Of a stretch of 64,000 bases of DNA, positions 33,252 through 41,860 are shown one piece after another (position 1 is the first letter of the stretch; every line of letters starts with the position of its first letter). The notes beneath the pieces were generated by a model. That model saw only the letters and a program-made list of their open reading frames with translations. It ran no database searches and was not told where the DNA came from. Both the position numbers and the translations under genes were made by a program. The DNA comes from DASQBT01 sp963782495. GTDB lineage: Bacteria > Pseudomonadota > Gammaproteobacteria > Burkholderiales > Thiobacillaceae. Where the stretch lies: assembly GCA_963782495.1 (NCBI GenBank), contig CAWAJU010000003.1, positions 474,132-538,131 of the forward strand, given 5' to 3'.

Positions 33252-34037
33252 ATGCTTGATTTCAAACACCGCAAAGACGCGCTAGTTCGGCCCCGTTTTC
33301 GCGACCGGGGCATCTACGTCCTGCCCAATCTGTTTACCATCGGCGCCTTGTTCGCTGGATTCTATTCCATCGTTCAGGCCATGAACGGTCGCTGGGACGC
33401 CTCCGCCGTGGCCATCTTCATTGCCATGGTGTTGGATGGGCTGGATGGCCGTGTGGCACGGCTTACCCATACTCAAAGTGCCTTCGGCGCCGAGCTGGAT
33501 TCCCTCTCGGATATGGTGTCCTTTGGAGTCGCGCCTGCACTGGTCATGTATGTCTTTGCGCTCAAAGGCTTGGGTAAATGGGGCTGGATTGCGGCCTTTG
33601 TGCATTGTGCTGGTGCAGCCTTGCGTCTGGCACGCTTCAATACGCAGTTGGATGTTGCGGACAAACGTTTTTTTCAGGGCCTCCCTTCACCTTCTGCAGC
33701 AGCGCTTGTTGCTGGCTTCGTCTGGGTTCTGGTGGAATATGACATACCGGGCACTCAGGTGGCCTGGCTGGCGTTTGCGCTCACCCTATTTACTGGCTTG
33801 ACCATGGTGAGCAATCTCAAGTTCTACAGCGGCAAGGAAATCAACCTGCGCAAGAGCGTGCCGTTCTTTGTGGTGCTTTTGATTGTGCTGTTCTTTATTC
33901 TGGTTTCCAGCAGTCCGCCGGAAGTACTGTTCCTTCTTTTTCTTGCCTACGGCCTGTCTGGCTACGTTTACACCGCATGGATCTGGACAAAACAGCGAAA
34001 AAGCCACGTCCAGGGCTTGCCTGAAAGTCAAAAATAA
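33252..34037 (+). CDS. pssA: CDP-diacylglycerol--serine O-phosphatidyltransferase
   Basis: This 261-residue integral membrane enzyme joins CDP-diacylglycerol to serine. The CDP-alcohol phosphatidyltransferase motif D-G-x2-A-R-x8-G-x3-D-x3-D reads DGLDGRVARLTHTQSAFGAELDSLSD (shown in two parts: DGLDGRVARLTH and FGAELDSLSD). Six to eight hydrophobic helices are spread through the chain, with FFVVLLIVLFFILVSS near the end. It follows psd by 51 bases and precedes the leuA leader region. Confidence 0.96.
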   Translation: MLDFKHRKDALVRPRFRDRGIYVLPNLFTIGALFAGFYSIVQAMNGRWDASAVAIFIAMVLDGLDGRVARLTHTQSAFGAELDSLSDMVSFGVAPALVMYVFALKGLGKWGWIAAFVHCAGAALRLARFNTQLDVADKRFFQGLPSPSAAALVAGFVWVLVEYDIPGTQVAWLAFALTLFTGLTMVSNLKFYSGKEINLRKSVPFFVVLLIVLFFILVSSSPPEVLFLLFLAYGLSGYVYTAWIWTKQRKSHVQGLPESQK

Positions 34038-34051
34038 ATACAATCTAGAGC

Positions 34052-34135
34052 ATGACCAATTTGGCCTCTCCGTCCTACGTCATCTGCCTGTCGAACATGC
34101 TGTTCGGCACACTCCTGCTGCGCCCCGCGCGCTAA
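34052..34135 (+). CDS. Candidate leucine-rich leader peptide upstream of leuA
   Basis: A 27-codon open frame (MTNLASPSYVICLSNMLFGT then LLLRPAR) ends 76 bases before leuA. Six of 27 residues are Leu, including three consecutive Leu codons (CTC CTG CTG) near the end. That is the expected place for ribosome stalling when Leu-tRNA is scarce. A hairpin (34166-34179) lies between it and the leuA ribosome site. The upstream ribosome site is weak (AGAG), and no classic terminator with a U-tract follows, so attenuation is an inference from position and codon content. Confidence 0.5.
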   Translation: MTNLASPSYVICLSNMLFGTLLLRPAR

Positions 34136-34165
34136 CAACTATTCCCCCTCCGTTGTAACTGTGCG

Positions 34166-34179
34166 CCCGCCCCGGCGGG
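34166..34179 (+). promoter_or_regulatory. Hairpin between leader peptide and leuA
   Basis: A perfect 6-bp stem CCCGCC / GGCGGG closes on two bases. A weaker ACAAC / GTTGT pairing (34135-34139 with 34152-34156) lies just before it. No U-tract follows, so a role in translation control or Rho access is as possible as classic attenuation. Confidence 0.45.
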
Positions 34180-34211
34180 ATGAACTTGCAAGCCCATTTC
34201 AGGAGTCTGTC

Positions 34212-35747
34212 ATGACAGATCGTTTGTATATTTTTGACACCACGTTGCGCGACGGCGAGCAGAGCCCTGGCGCTTCCATGACCAAGGACGAAAAGATCCG
34301 CATTGCGAGGCAACTTGAGAAGCTGGGCGCGGACGTGATAGAGGCAGGATTTGCCGCTGCCAGCCCGGGAGACGCAGAGGCAATCAAGACCATCGCCGAA
34401 ACCATCGTTGATTCCACGGTCTGTTCACTGGCACGCGCCAATGAACGCGACATCCATGCTGCCGGCGAGGCAATCCGGCCGGCGCGTTCGGGGCGCATTC
34501 ACACTTTCATCGCCACCTCGCCGATCCACATGGAAAAAAAGTTGCGGATGAGCCCGGAGCAAGTGCTGGAGGCCGCGGTCAAGGCTGTGAAGCTGGCGCT
34601 TGAATACACGGACGATGTGGAATTCTCGGCAGAGGATGCGGTGCGGTCGGACATCGATTTTCTCTGTCGTATCTTCGACGCGGTAATCTCAGTCGGCGCG
34701 AAGACCATCAACGTTCCGGACACGGTCGGCTATTCGATACCTGCGCTTTGGGGCGAACGCATGGGTCAGCTCATCCAGCGCGTGAAGAACGCGGACAAAG
34801 TCATCTGGTCCACCCATTGCCACAACGACCTTGGCATGGCGGTCGCCAACTCCCTGGCTGCGGTGATGGCCGGTGCGCGGCAAGTGGAATGCACCATCAA
34901 CGGCCTGGGCGAGCGTGCAGGCAATGCGTCGCTGGAAGAAGTCGTCATGGCGGTGCGCACCCGCAAGGACGTTTTCAAGTGCGACACGCGCGTCGATGCG
35001 ACCCAGATTGTGCCCGCCTCCAAGCTGGTCTCCACCATTACCGGCTACCCGGTCCAACCCAACAAGGCCATCGTTGGCGTCAACGCCTTCGCCCATGAGT
35101 CCGGCATCCATCAGGATGGCGTGCTCAAGCACCGGGAAACCTACGAAATTATGCGTGCCGAAGACGTGGGCTGGAATGCCAACCGCTTGAGCCTAGGCAA
35201 GCTGTCCGGCCGCAACGCCTTCCGTACCAAGCTCGCGGAGTTGGGCATCGTGATGGAGAGCGAGGAGACGCTGAATGCTGCTTTCTCCCGCTTCAAGCAA
35301 CTGGCCGACAAGAAGCGCGAGATCTTTGACGAGGACTTGCAGGCGCTGGTCAGCGATGAAGGATACGCGGCAGAGCATGAGCGGTTCAAGCTGATCTCGC
35401 TCAAAGTCTGTTCGGAAACGGGAGAGATTCCCCATGCGCGTCTGGTAATCGCCGACGAAGGCAGCGAGAAGGATGCTCACTCAGATGGCAGCGGGCCGGT
35501 CGATGCGGCGTTCAAGGCGATGGAATCGGTGGTGAACAGCGGCGCGGAACTGCTGCTGTACTCCGTCAACAATATCACCAGCGGCACCGATTCCCAGGGT
35601 GAAGTCACCGTGCGGCTTGCTAAGGGCGGCCGGGTGGTCAATGGCCAGGGAGCCGACACGGACATCGTGGTGGCCTCGGCGAAGGCCTATTTGCATGCGC
35701 TCAACCGGCTGCACTCCAAGCTGGAGCGCGCCCATCCTCAGGTGTGA
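34212..35747 (+). CDS. leuA: 2-isopropylmalate synthase
   Basis: The 511-residue enzyme condenses acetyl-CoA and 2-oxoisovalerate, committing carbon to leucine. The TIM barrel begins DRLYIFDTTLRDGEQSPGA with the metal-binding Asp, and has STHCHNDLGMAVANS (His-x-Asn metal site) and ECTINGLGERAGNASLEE. Residues after about 390 form the regulatory domain that senses leucine. The start MTDRLYIF follows AGGAG at 34200-34204; a longer in-frame start at 34161 falls in the hairpin region. Its 3' end overlaps the convergent DUF2069 gene by 10 bases. Confidence 0.98.
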   Translation: MTDRLYIFDTTLRDGEQSPGASMTKDEKIRIARQLEKLGADVIEAGFAAASPGDAEAIKTIAETIVDSTVCSLARANERDIHAAGEAIRPARSGRIHTFIATSPIHMEKKLRMSPEQVLEAAVKAVKLALEYTDDVEFSAEDAVRSDIDFLCRIFDAVISVGAKTINVPDTVGYSIPALWGERMGQLIQRVKNADKVIWSTHCHNDLGMAVANSLAAVMAGARQVECTINGLGERAGNASLEEVVMAVRTRKDVFKCDTRVDATQIVPASKLVSTITGYPVQPNKAIVGVNAFAHESGIHQDGVLKHRETYEIMRAEDVGWNANRLSLGKLSGRNAFRTKLAELGIVMESEETLNAAFSRFKQLADKKREIFDEDLQALVSDEGYAAEHERFKLISLKVCSETGEIPHARLVIADEGSEKDAHSDGSGPVDAAFKAMESVVNSGAELLLYSVNNITSGTDSQGEVTVRLAKGGRVVNGQGADTDIVVASAKAYLHALNRLHSKLERAHPQV

Positions 35748-36112
35748 GTAGAGGCCGCGTCCCCGGGGGCTAAGCGCGAGGGCGCGGTCAATTTCGCATA
35801 GAAGATGGCGGCAGCAAAGAACACCAGGCTGAGCGCGATCTCACCCAGAGCGAGCAGGGCCGAAAGTCCGTGGTCAGTCCATGCGCGCATCACGCCTTCG
35901 ATGAAGTACAGCAGGATGAACATCGACGCCCATTGATAGGTGTAGCGGCGGCCCTTGAGTACGCCCATGAGCGGCGGAAGCAGCACGATGGCTTTGAGCG
36001 CCACCCAGGAACCGCCCGGGCGCAGCGGTGCCAGCCACAGTTCCCACGCCAGGCACAAGATGATCAGTGCAATGAGGCTGGCGCTGGCGATCTGGCTCAA
36101 CGTACGTATCAT
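35738..36112 (-). CDS. DUF2069 small membrane protein
   Basis: This 124-residue protein has four predicted hydrophobic helices (ASLIALIILCLAWELWLAP, AIVLLPPLMGVLKG, WASMFILLYFIEGVM, ALGEIALSLVFFAAAIFYAKL). That is the layout of DUF2069, often encoded beside wrbA in proteobacteria. Function unknown. It is the last gene of a three-gene leftward operon in which each start overlaps the previous stop by four bases. Confidence 0.9.
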   Translation of the reverse strand: MIRTLSQIASASLIALIILCLAWELWLAPLRPGGSWVALKAIVLLPPLMGVLKGRRYTYQWASMFILLYFIEGVMRAWTDHGLSALLALGEIALSLVFFAAAIFYAKLTAPSRLAPGDAASTHT

Positions 36113-36807
36113 GCGCGCGCAGCCCGGGCCATCGCAGCAAGGTTGACGCGCGCGCCCTGGGCATCGAGCACCGGCGCGGCAAATTCGAAGCGCAGCACTT
36201 GCCCTTGCGCACGCACATCAAATCCGTCGCAGTCGATGCCGATCATGGTGGCGCTTCCAACCAGCAGCTGATGCCCGTGGCGGCAAAGATCGATGAGTGC
36301 ATTGGCATGGTCGTTGTTCATGTGTTCGAGAATGCCATCTTCGAGTTCTGCAAGCTGGTTGGCCGGAGCCTGGTAGCTGGCCGCCTCCACCCAGTGGATC
36401 TTGCCGAAGCCGCCGATGTAGCGAACTGCGGTGACATCGATGCGATAGAACTTGAAGTCGTGCATGTCGAAGTACTGCGCGGCCTGGGGCAGATAGCGCA
36501 GGTAGCGGTTTCGCAGCGAGGCCTTGTCTGCGAGCTGGGTGGCATGGCCGCTCAAAGTGACGCGCCCGGCAGTTTGCATGTCGTCCGCGCAAGGGTGAAC
36601 AATCAAGCTGACGCGGTTGTCCTGCAGGATATTCCGGGTGTGTTCGGCCAGGGTGGAAATCAGGATGATGGGCGCGCCGGATTGATCGGTGATGAAGGGT
36701 GAAACCGAGCCAAATGGAAACCCATCCAGCCGTTTGGACAAGGTGGCCAGGATGCCGTGCGGGTGGGTACGCACGAAGCGGCGGGCTTCTGCACCGAGTT
36801 CGCTCAT
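36109..36807 (-). CDS. HugZ/pyridoxamine 5'-phosphate oxidase-like protein with DUF2470 domain
   Basis: The 232-residue protein has a split-barrel flavin-binding domain (GILATLSKRLDGFPFGSVSPFITDQSG and VSLIVHPC). A C-terminal DUF2470-type helix-strand domain follows (LEDGILEHMNNDHANALIDLCRH). This combination is that of HugZ-type haem-degrading or haem-utilisation proteins. Whether this copy degrades haem is not shown; the HNNDHA-like stretch is the one that binds haem iron in that family. It is translationally coupled to wrbA before it and DUF2069 after it. Confidence 0.87.
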   Translation of the reverse strand: MSELGAEARRFVRTHPHGILATLSKRLDGFPFGSVSPFITDQSGAPIILISTLAEHTRNILQDNRVSLIVHPCADDMQTAGRVTLSGHATQLADKASLRNRYLRYLPQAAQYFDMHDFKFYRIDVTAVRYIGGFGKIHWVEAASYQAPANQLAELEDGILEHMNNDHANALIDLCRHGHQLLVGSATMIGIDCDGFDVRAQGQVLRFEFAAPVLDAQGARVNLAAMARAARA

Positions 36808-37400
36808 GAGCTTTTCAACTTGAGGGAAATCTCCGCCAGTCGTCTACCCTGTGCCAGGCAAAGCCTGCGTTCGTCATCCGTCAAAGGACGATCGTCATTC
36901 GGTCCCGCCACGTGGCTCGCGCCATAAGGTGTGCCGCCGGCCGTGGTGGAAGTCAATTCAGGCTGGGTGTAGGGGATGCCGACCATGATCATGCCATGAT
37001 GCAGCAAGGGCAGCATCATGGAGATCAGCGTGGTTTCCTGTCCACCATGCAGGGTTGCGGTGGAGGTAAAGACGGTCGCAGGTTTGCCCGCCAGCGTCCC
37101 TTTCATCCATAGGCCGCCGGTTTCATCAAGAAAATACTTTAGCGCTGCGGCCATGTTGCCGAACCGCGTCGGACTGCCCAGCGCCAGCCCGATGCATTCC
37201 CCAAAATCTCTGAGCTCGGCGTAAGGCGCGCCTTCCGGAGGAACAGGTGGTTCGGCGGCTTCGGTCTTGGGGGCGACTCTTGGAACAGTCCGCAGGCGCG
37301 CCTGCGCGCCGGGAACGGATTCGACGCCGCGAGCAATCAAACGGGCCATTTCGGCTACCGCGCCGTGCTGCGAATAATAGAGGACGAGCAGATCGTGCAT
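36804..37400 (-). CDS. wrbA: NAD(P)H:quinone oxidoreductase, WrbA family
   Basis: This 198-residue flavodoxin-like protein reduces quinones by two electrons using FMN. It begins HDLLVLYYSQHGAVAEMARLIARG (phosphate-binding loop SQHGAVAE). It has the GSPTRFGNMAA and TSTATLHGGQETT segments that contact FMN and the quinone, and the family's GGTPYGASHVAG. I placed the start at MHDLLVLYYS; ten more in-frame codons upstream are unlike the family. First gene of wrbA-hugZ-DUF2069. Confidence 0.95.
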   Translation of the reverse strand: MHDLLVLYYSQHGAVAEMARLIARGVESVPGAQARLRTVPRVAPKTEAAEPPVPPEGAPYAELRDFGECIGLALGSPTRFGNMAAALKYFLDETGGLWMKGTLAGKPATVFTSTATLHGGQETTLISMMLPLLHHGMIMVGIPYTQPELTSTTAGGTPYGASHVAGPNDDRPLTDDERRLCLAQGRRLAEISLKLKSS

Positions 37401-37493
37401 GAGTCCAGCGGAAGCGATCTCGAAGGGCATCAGTATAATCCAGCCTTTCCTTCCTGATTGCGGCTGCGCAAATAACGGCAGCCTGAAAGGACA

Positions 37494-38063
37494 ATGGTGA
37501 AACGTCTGGAACGGCTGTTCGAGGCCGCGTTATGGCGCAGCCGCTGGGTGGTTCTGGCGGCCGTGATTGCCAGCATGGCCGCGGCAATTGCGGTGTTCTA
37601 TCTGGCCACGGTGGATGTAGTCTATCTGGTGGGCCACATGTGGCATTATGGGGATCCAGCGCTGGGGGACGAGATACGCAGGCAATTGCATGATCAGACC
37701 ATCACCCATGTAGTGGAGGTGGTGGATGCCTATCTTATCGCCACGTTCATGCTCATTTTTTCCCTCGGCACCTACGAGCTGTTCATCAGCGACATCGACG
37801 AGGCCAAGGGCAGCCGGACCTCCAGCAGGATCCTGGTGATCGAGAGTCTCGACGATCTGAAAGCCCGATTGGCCAAGGTCATTCTAATGATCCTGATCGT
37901 CACCTTATTCGAGCACGCGCTCAACATGAAGATCGACCAACCGATCGAACTGCTGTATCTGGGCGCAGCCATAGCCATGATCGGTCTGGCGCTGTATCTG
38001 ACCCATGCGTCCGAAAGCCACAAGGAGTATGGGCGGGGTGAGGAGGGGGAAGGGCACCAATAG
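37494..38063 (+). CDS. YqhA (UPF0114) family membrane protein
   Basis: The 189-residue protein begins with a basic amphipathic segment (MVKRLERLFEAALWRSRW) and a membrane helix (VVLAAVIASMAAAIAVFYLA). Two more hydrophobic regions follow (YLIATFMLIFSLGTYELFISD and LAKVILMILIVTLFEHAL), plus a C-terminal helix. This is the YqhA/UPF0114 layout; function unknown. The C-terminal tail is hydrophilic (EYGRGEEGEGHQ). It is divergent from wrbA and convergent with aspA. Confidence 0.9.
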   Translation: MVKRLERLFEAALWRSRWVVLAAVIASMAAAIAVFYLATVDVVYLVGHMWHYGDPALGDEIRRQLHDQTITHVVEVVDAYLIATFMLIFSLGTYELFISDIDEAKGSRTSSRILVIESLDDLKARLAKVILMILIVTLFEHALNMKIDQPIELLYLGAAIAMIGLALYLTHASESHKEYGRGEEGEGHQ

Positions 38064-38073
38064 CCTGGGGTCA

Positions 38074-38151
38074 AGGGCCGGGTCAAGAATTCAGGGAGGG
38101 TGTCTCGCTTGGGTTCTGTCCTCTGATCACCGAACTCTGATTCCTGGCCCT
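38074..38151. repeat. Imperfect inverted repeat between yqhA-like gene and aspA
   Basis: Arms AGGGCCGGGTCAAGAATTCA (38074-38093) and CTGATTCCTGGCCCT (38137-38151) are imperfectly complementary, with unpaired bases in the left arm. The right arm closely matches the arm at 32541-32554. Confidence 0.5.
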
Positions 38152-39551
38152 CAGCTGCCGCCTCCGCCACTGCCCAATCCATGCGCGGCCTCCAGTACGA
38201 GGCGGTCGAACTCGGCGGCATCCATGATGTTGTATTGCACCACAATATCCCGAACTGGCCGGCCTGTTTGTTCGGACTCCTTGGCAATCTCTGCTGACCG
38301 CGCGTAACCGATTCGCGTATTGAGTAGAGTCGCCAAGCCCACGCTCTGGTGGATGAACCAGGCGCAGCGCTCGCGGTTGACGACCAAGCCTTTGAGGTTC
38401 TTCTCGGTGGCGGTATTCATCGCATTGGTGAGCCAGTCCATGGCATCAAACAGCGCGCTGCCCAGGGCCGGCATCATCACATTCAGTTCCAACTGGCCGG
38501 CCTGGGTCATCAGCGCAACGGCGTGGTCCTGGCCCAACACCTGAAAGCAGACCTGGTTCAGCATTTCGAACATGACCGGATTGACCTTGCCGGGCATGAT
38601 GGAGGAGCCAGGCTGCACGGGGGGCAGGGTAATTTCCGCCAGTCCGGTGCGTGGTCCGGATGCAAGCAGGCGCAGGTCGTTGGAGATGCGGGTCAGTTCC
38701 AGCGCCAGGCCGCGAATGCGGGCGGACAAGTCCTGCAGGTCCAGCATGGACTGCATTTGCGCCACCAGATGACTAGGAGTGATGGGCTCACCGGTCAGTC
38801 TGGCCAGTTCAGCCGCGACCTGCGTCGGGTAGTCGGGCGAAGTGTTGAGGGCGGTTCCGGCCGCGGATCCGCCCAAGCCGATCTGCGCGAGCCGGCTGCG
38901 GCAATCCTCAAGGTTGTCGGCGGCTCGCCTCAGGGTCCAGGCATAGCCGCCGAACTCTATGCCCAGAGTTGTGGGGACGGCGTCCTGCAGATGGGTGCGG
39001 CCCGATTTGACCGTGTGTCTTTCATTCGCAGCAAGTCGGTCGAATTCGCTGGCCATATAGCGGCTTGCCTGCAAGAGGCGGGGAAGCTTGGCTAGAACGG
39101 CTAGCCGAATGGCGGTGGGAATGGTGTCATTGGTGGACTGACCCATGTTGACGTCGTCGTTCGGATTAATCGGCTGATAGCTGCCCCGGCTTCCGCCTAG
39201 CGCGACATTGGCCAAATTTGCCACCACCTCGTTGGTATTCATGTTGTGGCTGGTACCGGCGCCGGCCTGGAAACGGTCCACCACGAACTGGTCCAAATGT
39301 TTCCCTTGCAGAATGTTTTCGCAGGCTGCGACAATGGCATCTCGTTTTTCCGCTGACAGCCAACCGGGTTGGCAATTTGCGCGGGCCGCGGCGAGCTTGA
39401 TCTGTACATGAGCGCGGATAAAATCGCCATCAGGCTTACGTCCGGAAATGGGAAAATTGTCCATTGCCCTGGCGGTCTGGATACCGTACCAGGCATCGGC
39501 GGGAACTTGGTATTCTCCCAGAGAGTCTTTCTCAATACGAATATCGCTCAT
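38151..39551 (-). CDS. aspA: Aspartate ammonia-lyase (aspartase/fumarase superfamily)
   Basis: The 466-residue enzyme would deaminate aspartate to fumarate. It opens MSDIRIEKDSLGEYQVPADAWYG and has the QT.RA..NFPISG substrate segment, NDDVNMGQSTNDTIPTA, the flexible catalytic signature loop GSSIMPGKVNPVM and the usual C-terminal domain. The IEKDS and NFPISG forms favour aspartase over class II fumarase, but the two are hard to separate without alignment. The end is unusually Gly/Ser-rich (GLGSGGGGS). The ribosome-binding site is weak, and three more in-frame codons upstream are possible. Confidence 0.88.
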   Translation of the reverse strand: MSDIRIEKDSLGEYQVPADAWYGIQTARAMDNFPISGRKPDGDFIRAHVQIKLAAARANCQPGWLSAEKRDAIVAACENILQGKHLDQFVVDRFQAGAGTSHNMNTNEVVANLANVALGGSRGSYQPINPNDDVNMGQSTNDTIPTAIRLAVLAKLPRLLQASRYMASEFDRLAANERHTVKSGRTHLQDAVPTTLGIEFGGYAWTLRRAADNLEDCRSRLAQIGLGGSAAGTALNTSPDYPTQVAAELARLTGEPITPSHLVAQMQSMLDLQDLSARIRGLALELTRISNDLRLLASGPRTGLAEITLPPVQPGSSIMPGKVNPVMFEMLNQVCFQVLGQDHAVALMTQAGQLELNVMMPALGSALFDAMDWLTNAMNTATEKNLKGLVVNRERCAWFIHQSVGLATLLNTRIGYARSAEIAKESEQTGRPVRDIVVQYNIMDAAEFDRLVLEAAHGLGSGGGGS

Positions 39552-39573
39552 GGCATACAAGACAAGGGGAAAA

Positions 39574-40047
39574 ATGAAATTCTATCCGAGCCGCTGGCTG
39601 GCTGCGATGCTGTTTTGGTTGGTCGCGATTTCGGCGCACGCGTTCAGCTTAACGGACACTGACGGAAGAACCCATAGATTGGCCGATTACAAAGGTAAAT
39701 GGGTGCTGGTCAATTTTTGGGCGACATGGTGTCCGCCGTGTTTGGAAGAAATTCCCGATCTGGTTGCGCTATATGAGAACAAGAAGAACAATCTGATGGT
39801 GATCGGCGTTGCGCTGGACTATCGCAACCCCAAACAGGTGGCAGACTTTGCGCAAGCCATGCAGGTGTCCTATCCAATTGTGCTCGGAACCTCCAAGGCG
39901 ATTTCCCAGGTGGGGCCTGTCGAGGGGCTGCCTACCAGTTACTTGTACAACCCCGCGGGTAAGCTGGTGGCCCATCAGGTTGGCGGCATTACCAAGGAAG
40001 GGGTGGAGGACTATATTCAGCGCACCGCCAAGACAGGCAGTAAATGA
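39574..40047 (+). CDS. TlpA-type periplasmic thiol-disulfide protein
   Basis: The 157-residue protein begins MKFYPSRWLAAMLFWLVAISAHA, a Sec signal, and has a thioredoxin fold with active-site WCPPC (about residues 53-57) and cis-Pro in GLPTSYLYNP. AAGGGG just before the ATG decides the start; a frame continuing 42 codons upstream lies over aspA. It overlaps the next gene by four bases (ATGA). This is the first gene of a four-gene coupled operon that ends with a TolC-type channel and a short adaptor. Confidence 0.92.
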   Translation: MKFYPSRWLAAMLFWLVAISAHAFSLTDTDGRTHRLADYKGKWVLVNFWATWCPPCLEEIPDLVALYENKKNNLMVIGVALDYRNPKQVADFAQAMQVSYPIVLGTSKAISQVGPVEGLPTSYLYNPAGKLVAHQVGGITKEGVEDYIQRTAKTGSK

Positions 40048-40568
40048 CGCGCTATCTGATTTTGGTATTCACCTTGCTGATGTCCCCCGCGTGGGGAGAA
40101 ACCCGGGATCCCGGCAGCCACTTCTTCAATCCCAAATTGGGCGACTTCAAGGCCGAACTCGCCAATGCCAGAGAGGATCACAAGACTGCAGTCATGCTGT
40201 TTTTCGAGATGGATGATTGCCCATTCTGCGCGCGCATGAAGGCAACGGTTCTGAACCAGGCCGATGTGCAGGATTACTATCGCAAGCACTTTCTCATCTT
40301 TGCGCTCGACACCAAGGGCGATTCTCCGATGACTGATTTCAAGGGGCGTGAAACTCGGGAGAAGGACTTTGCGTTTGACAACCGGGTTAGGGCGACCCCG
40401 GTCATCGCCTTTTTTGATCTGGATGGCAACCTGGTCGTGCGCCATACGGGGCCGACCAAGGATAAGGACGAATTCCTGCTGCTGGGCCGCTATGTGGTGG
40501 AGGGGGCCTATAAGCAGATGCCCTTCGTCAAATACAAGCAGATGATTCAAGCCACGCACTATCCATGA
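40044..40568 (+). CDS. soxW: SoxW-like periplasmic thioredoxin
   Basis: The 174-residue precursor has a signal peptide (MTRYLILVFTLLMSPAWG) and a thioredoxin-like domain with DDCPFC near residues 57-62 and cis-Pro in RATPVIAFFD. SoxW proteins keep Sox carriers reduced in the periplasm. The CPFC active site and the YYRKHF segment agree with that family, though general thioredoxin-fold proteins look similar. Start and stop overlap both neighbours by four bases. It is 28 kb from the sox operon. Confidence 0.8.
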   Translation: MTRYLILVFTLLMSPAWGETRDPGSHFFNPKLGDFKAELANAREDHKTAVMLFFEMDDCPFCARMKATVLNQADVQDYYRKHFLIFALDTKGDSPMTDFKGRETREKDFAFDNRVRATPVIAFFDLDGNLVVRHTGPTKDKDEFLLLGRYVVEGAYKQMPFVKYKQMIQATHYP

Positions 40569-41860
40569 GGCGGCGGCTGGCTGGACTCCTTTTGGTCTTG
40601 CCTTTGGCTGTTTGGGCAGATGACAGGCCGCTGACACTGGCACAGGCGCTTGCCGCCGCGAATGAGCCCCATCCACAGTTCGACGCGGCCACGGCCGATC
40701 TGGATTTGGCCCTGGCTGATCAAGAGCTGGCAGTTAGCGAAAACGATCTAACGCTTGGTCTCGATGGCGCACTGCGTAGCGGCCGCCCGACTACCGGGCC
40801 GGACGAGGGGCGCTGGGCGGCGGATGACAGCGTGCGCCTGGTGGCGCGCAAGACGCTGCTCGATTTCGGTCGCACTTCCCTGGCTATTGCAGCGGCCCGA
40901 TCGGAGACTTCAGCGCGCGAAATCAATCTGCTGGAAGTCAAGGACGCGCGCCGCATCAACATTATGGCGCGTTTCTTTGACGTGCTCCTCGCAGACATGA
41001 AGGACGCCGCTACCAGCGAGTACATGGCGGTAGCTTATACGCGTTGGGATGACGCAAAGTCCAGATTCGAACTGGGCCAGATCAGCCAGTCTGAATTGAG
41101 TCAGCTGGAAGCGCAGTACCAGGATTTTAGGGAACGCCGCAAACAGGCCGAGCAACAGGTGCGGGCCAGCCGGCAGAAGCTGGCAGACGCACTCAATCGC
41201 CCTGGTCAATTTCTGCGTGATCTGGAGTCACCCACCTTGTCGCAAAACGATCTCCCACTGCCGGATTATGCGACCCTGCTGCCGCTGGCCGCGGCGGAAA
41301 ATCCCAGCATGCGCATTCTGCGTGCCCAAATTGAAGGTAGCGCCCTACGGGCCGATGCAGTGCGCCGGGAGCAAGGCCCGACCCTGGAAGCGGAGGTAGT
41401 CGGCGCGGCATATAGTCGCGAAGCCATCACGCGCGACCGAGCTAGCGCCGGCTTGGTGGTCAACTGGCCCTTCTATCGGGGCAAGCGGGCGGATGCCCGA
41501 ATCGCACGGGAAGATGCCCTAAGAAACAAACTCCGCGCCCAGTTGGCGCAAACCCGCATGGACGTAGCGGAGGAATTGCTGGACACCCTCAATGAAATCG
41601 AGTGGCTCAGGACGGCGGCGCGGACGGCGGCCAGGACCCAGGCCACATACCGCGATCTTGCATTGGAGCGGGCGCGCGCGGAATACGAGATGGAGCAGAA
41701 GACTAACTTTGGATTTGCGATTGCCGATACCCAGGCCGCTTCCATTCGCAAGGCGCAGGTCGAATTCAGCCTTGCGTTGGCGCTGGCCCGGCTGGAAGCC
41801 CTAGTGGGGGAACCGTTGGATGCCATCGTGGCAAGAGCCAGGAAGGACGGAAAATCGTGA
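40565..41860 (+). CDS. TolC-family outer membrane channel protein
   Basis: The 431-residue precursor (signal MRRRLAGLLLVLPLAVWA) has the repeated long-helix pattern of TolC-type export channels. Examples are LTLAQALAAANEPHPQFDAATADLDLALADQ and the second repeat beginning LPLAAAENPSMRILRAQIEGSALRADAVR, plus the family's FYRGKRADARIAREDALRN. It would form a periplasm-spanning outer-membrane tunnel. It is coupled to the SoxW-like gene before it and to the adaptor gene after it. No inner-membrane pump is encoded here, which is unusual for a tripartite exporter. Confidence 0.88.
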   Translation: MRRRLAGLLLVLPLAVWADDRPLTLAQALAAANEPHPQFDAATADLDLALADQELAVSENDLTLGLDGALRSGRPTTGPDEGRWAADDSVRLVARKTLLDFGRTSLAIAAARSETSAREINLLEVKDARRINIMARFFDVLLADMKDAATSEYMAVAYTRWDDAKSRFELGQISQSELSQLEAQYQDFRERRKQAEQQVRASRQKLADALNRPGQFLRDLESPTLSQNDLPLPDYATLLPLAAAENPSMRILRAQIEGSALRADAVRREQGPTLEAEVVGAAYSREAITRDRASAGLVVNWPFYRGKRADARIAREDALRNKLRAQLAQTRMDVAEELLDTLNEIEWLRTAARTAARTQATYRDLALERARAEYEMEQKTNFGFAIADTQAASIRKAQVEFSLALALARLEALVGEPLDAIVARARKDGKS

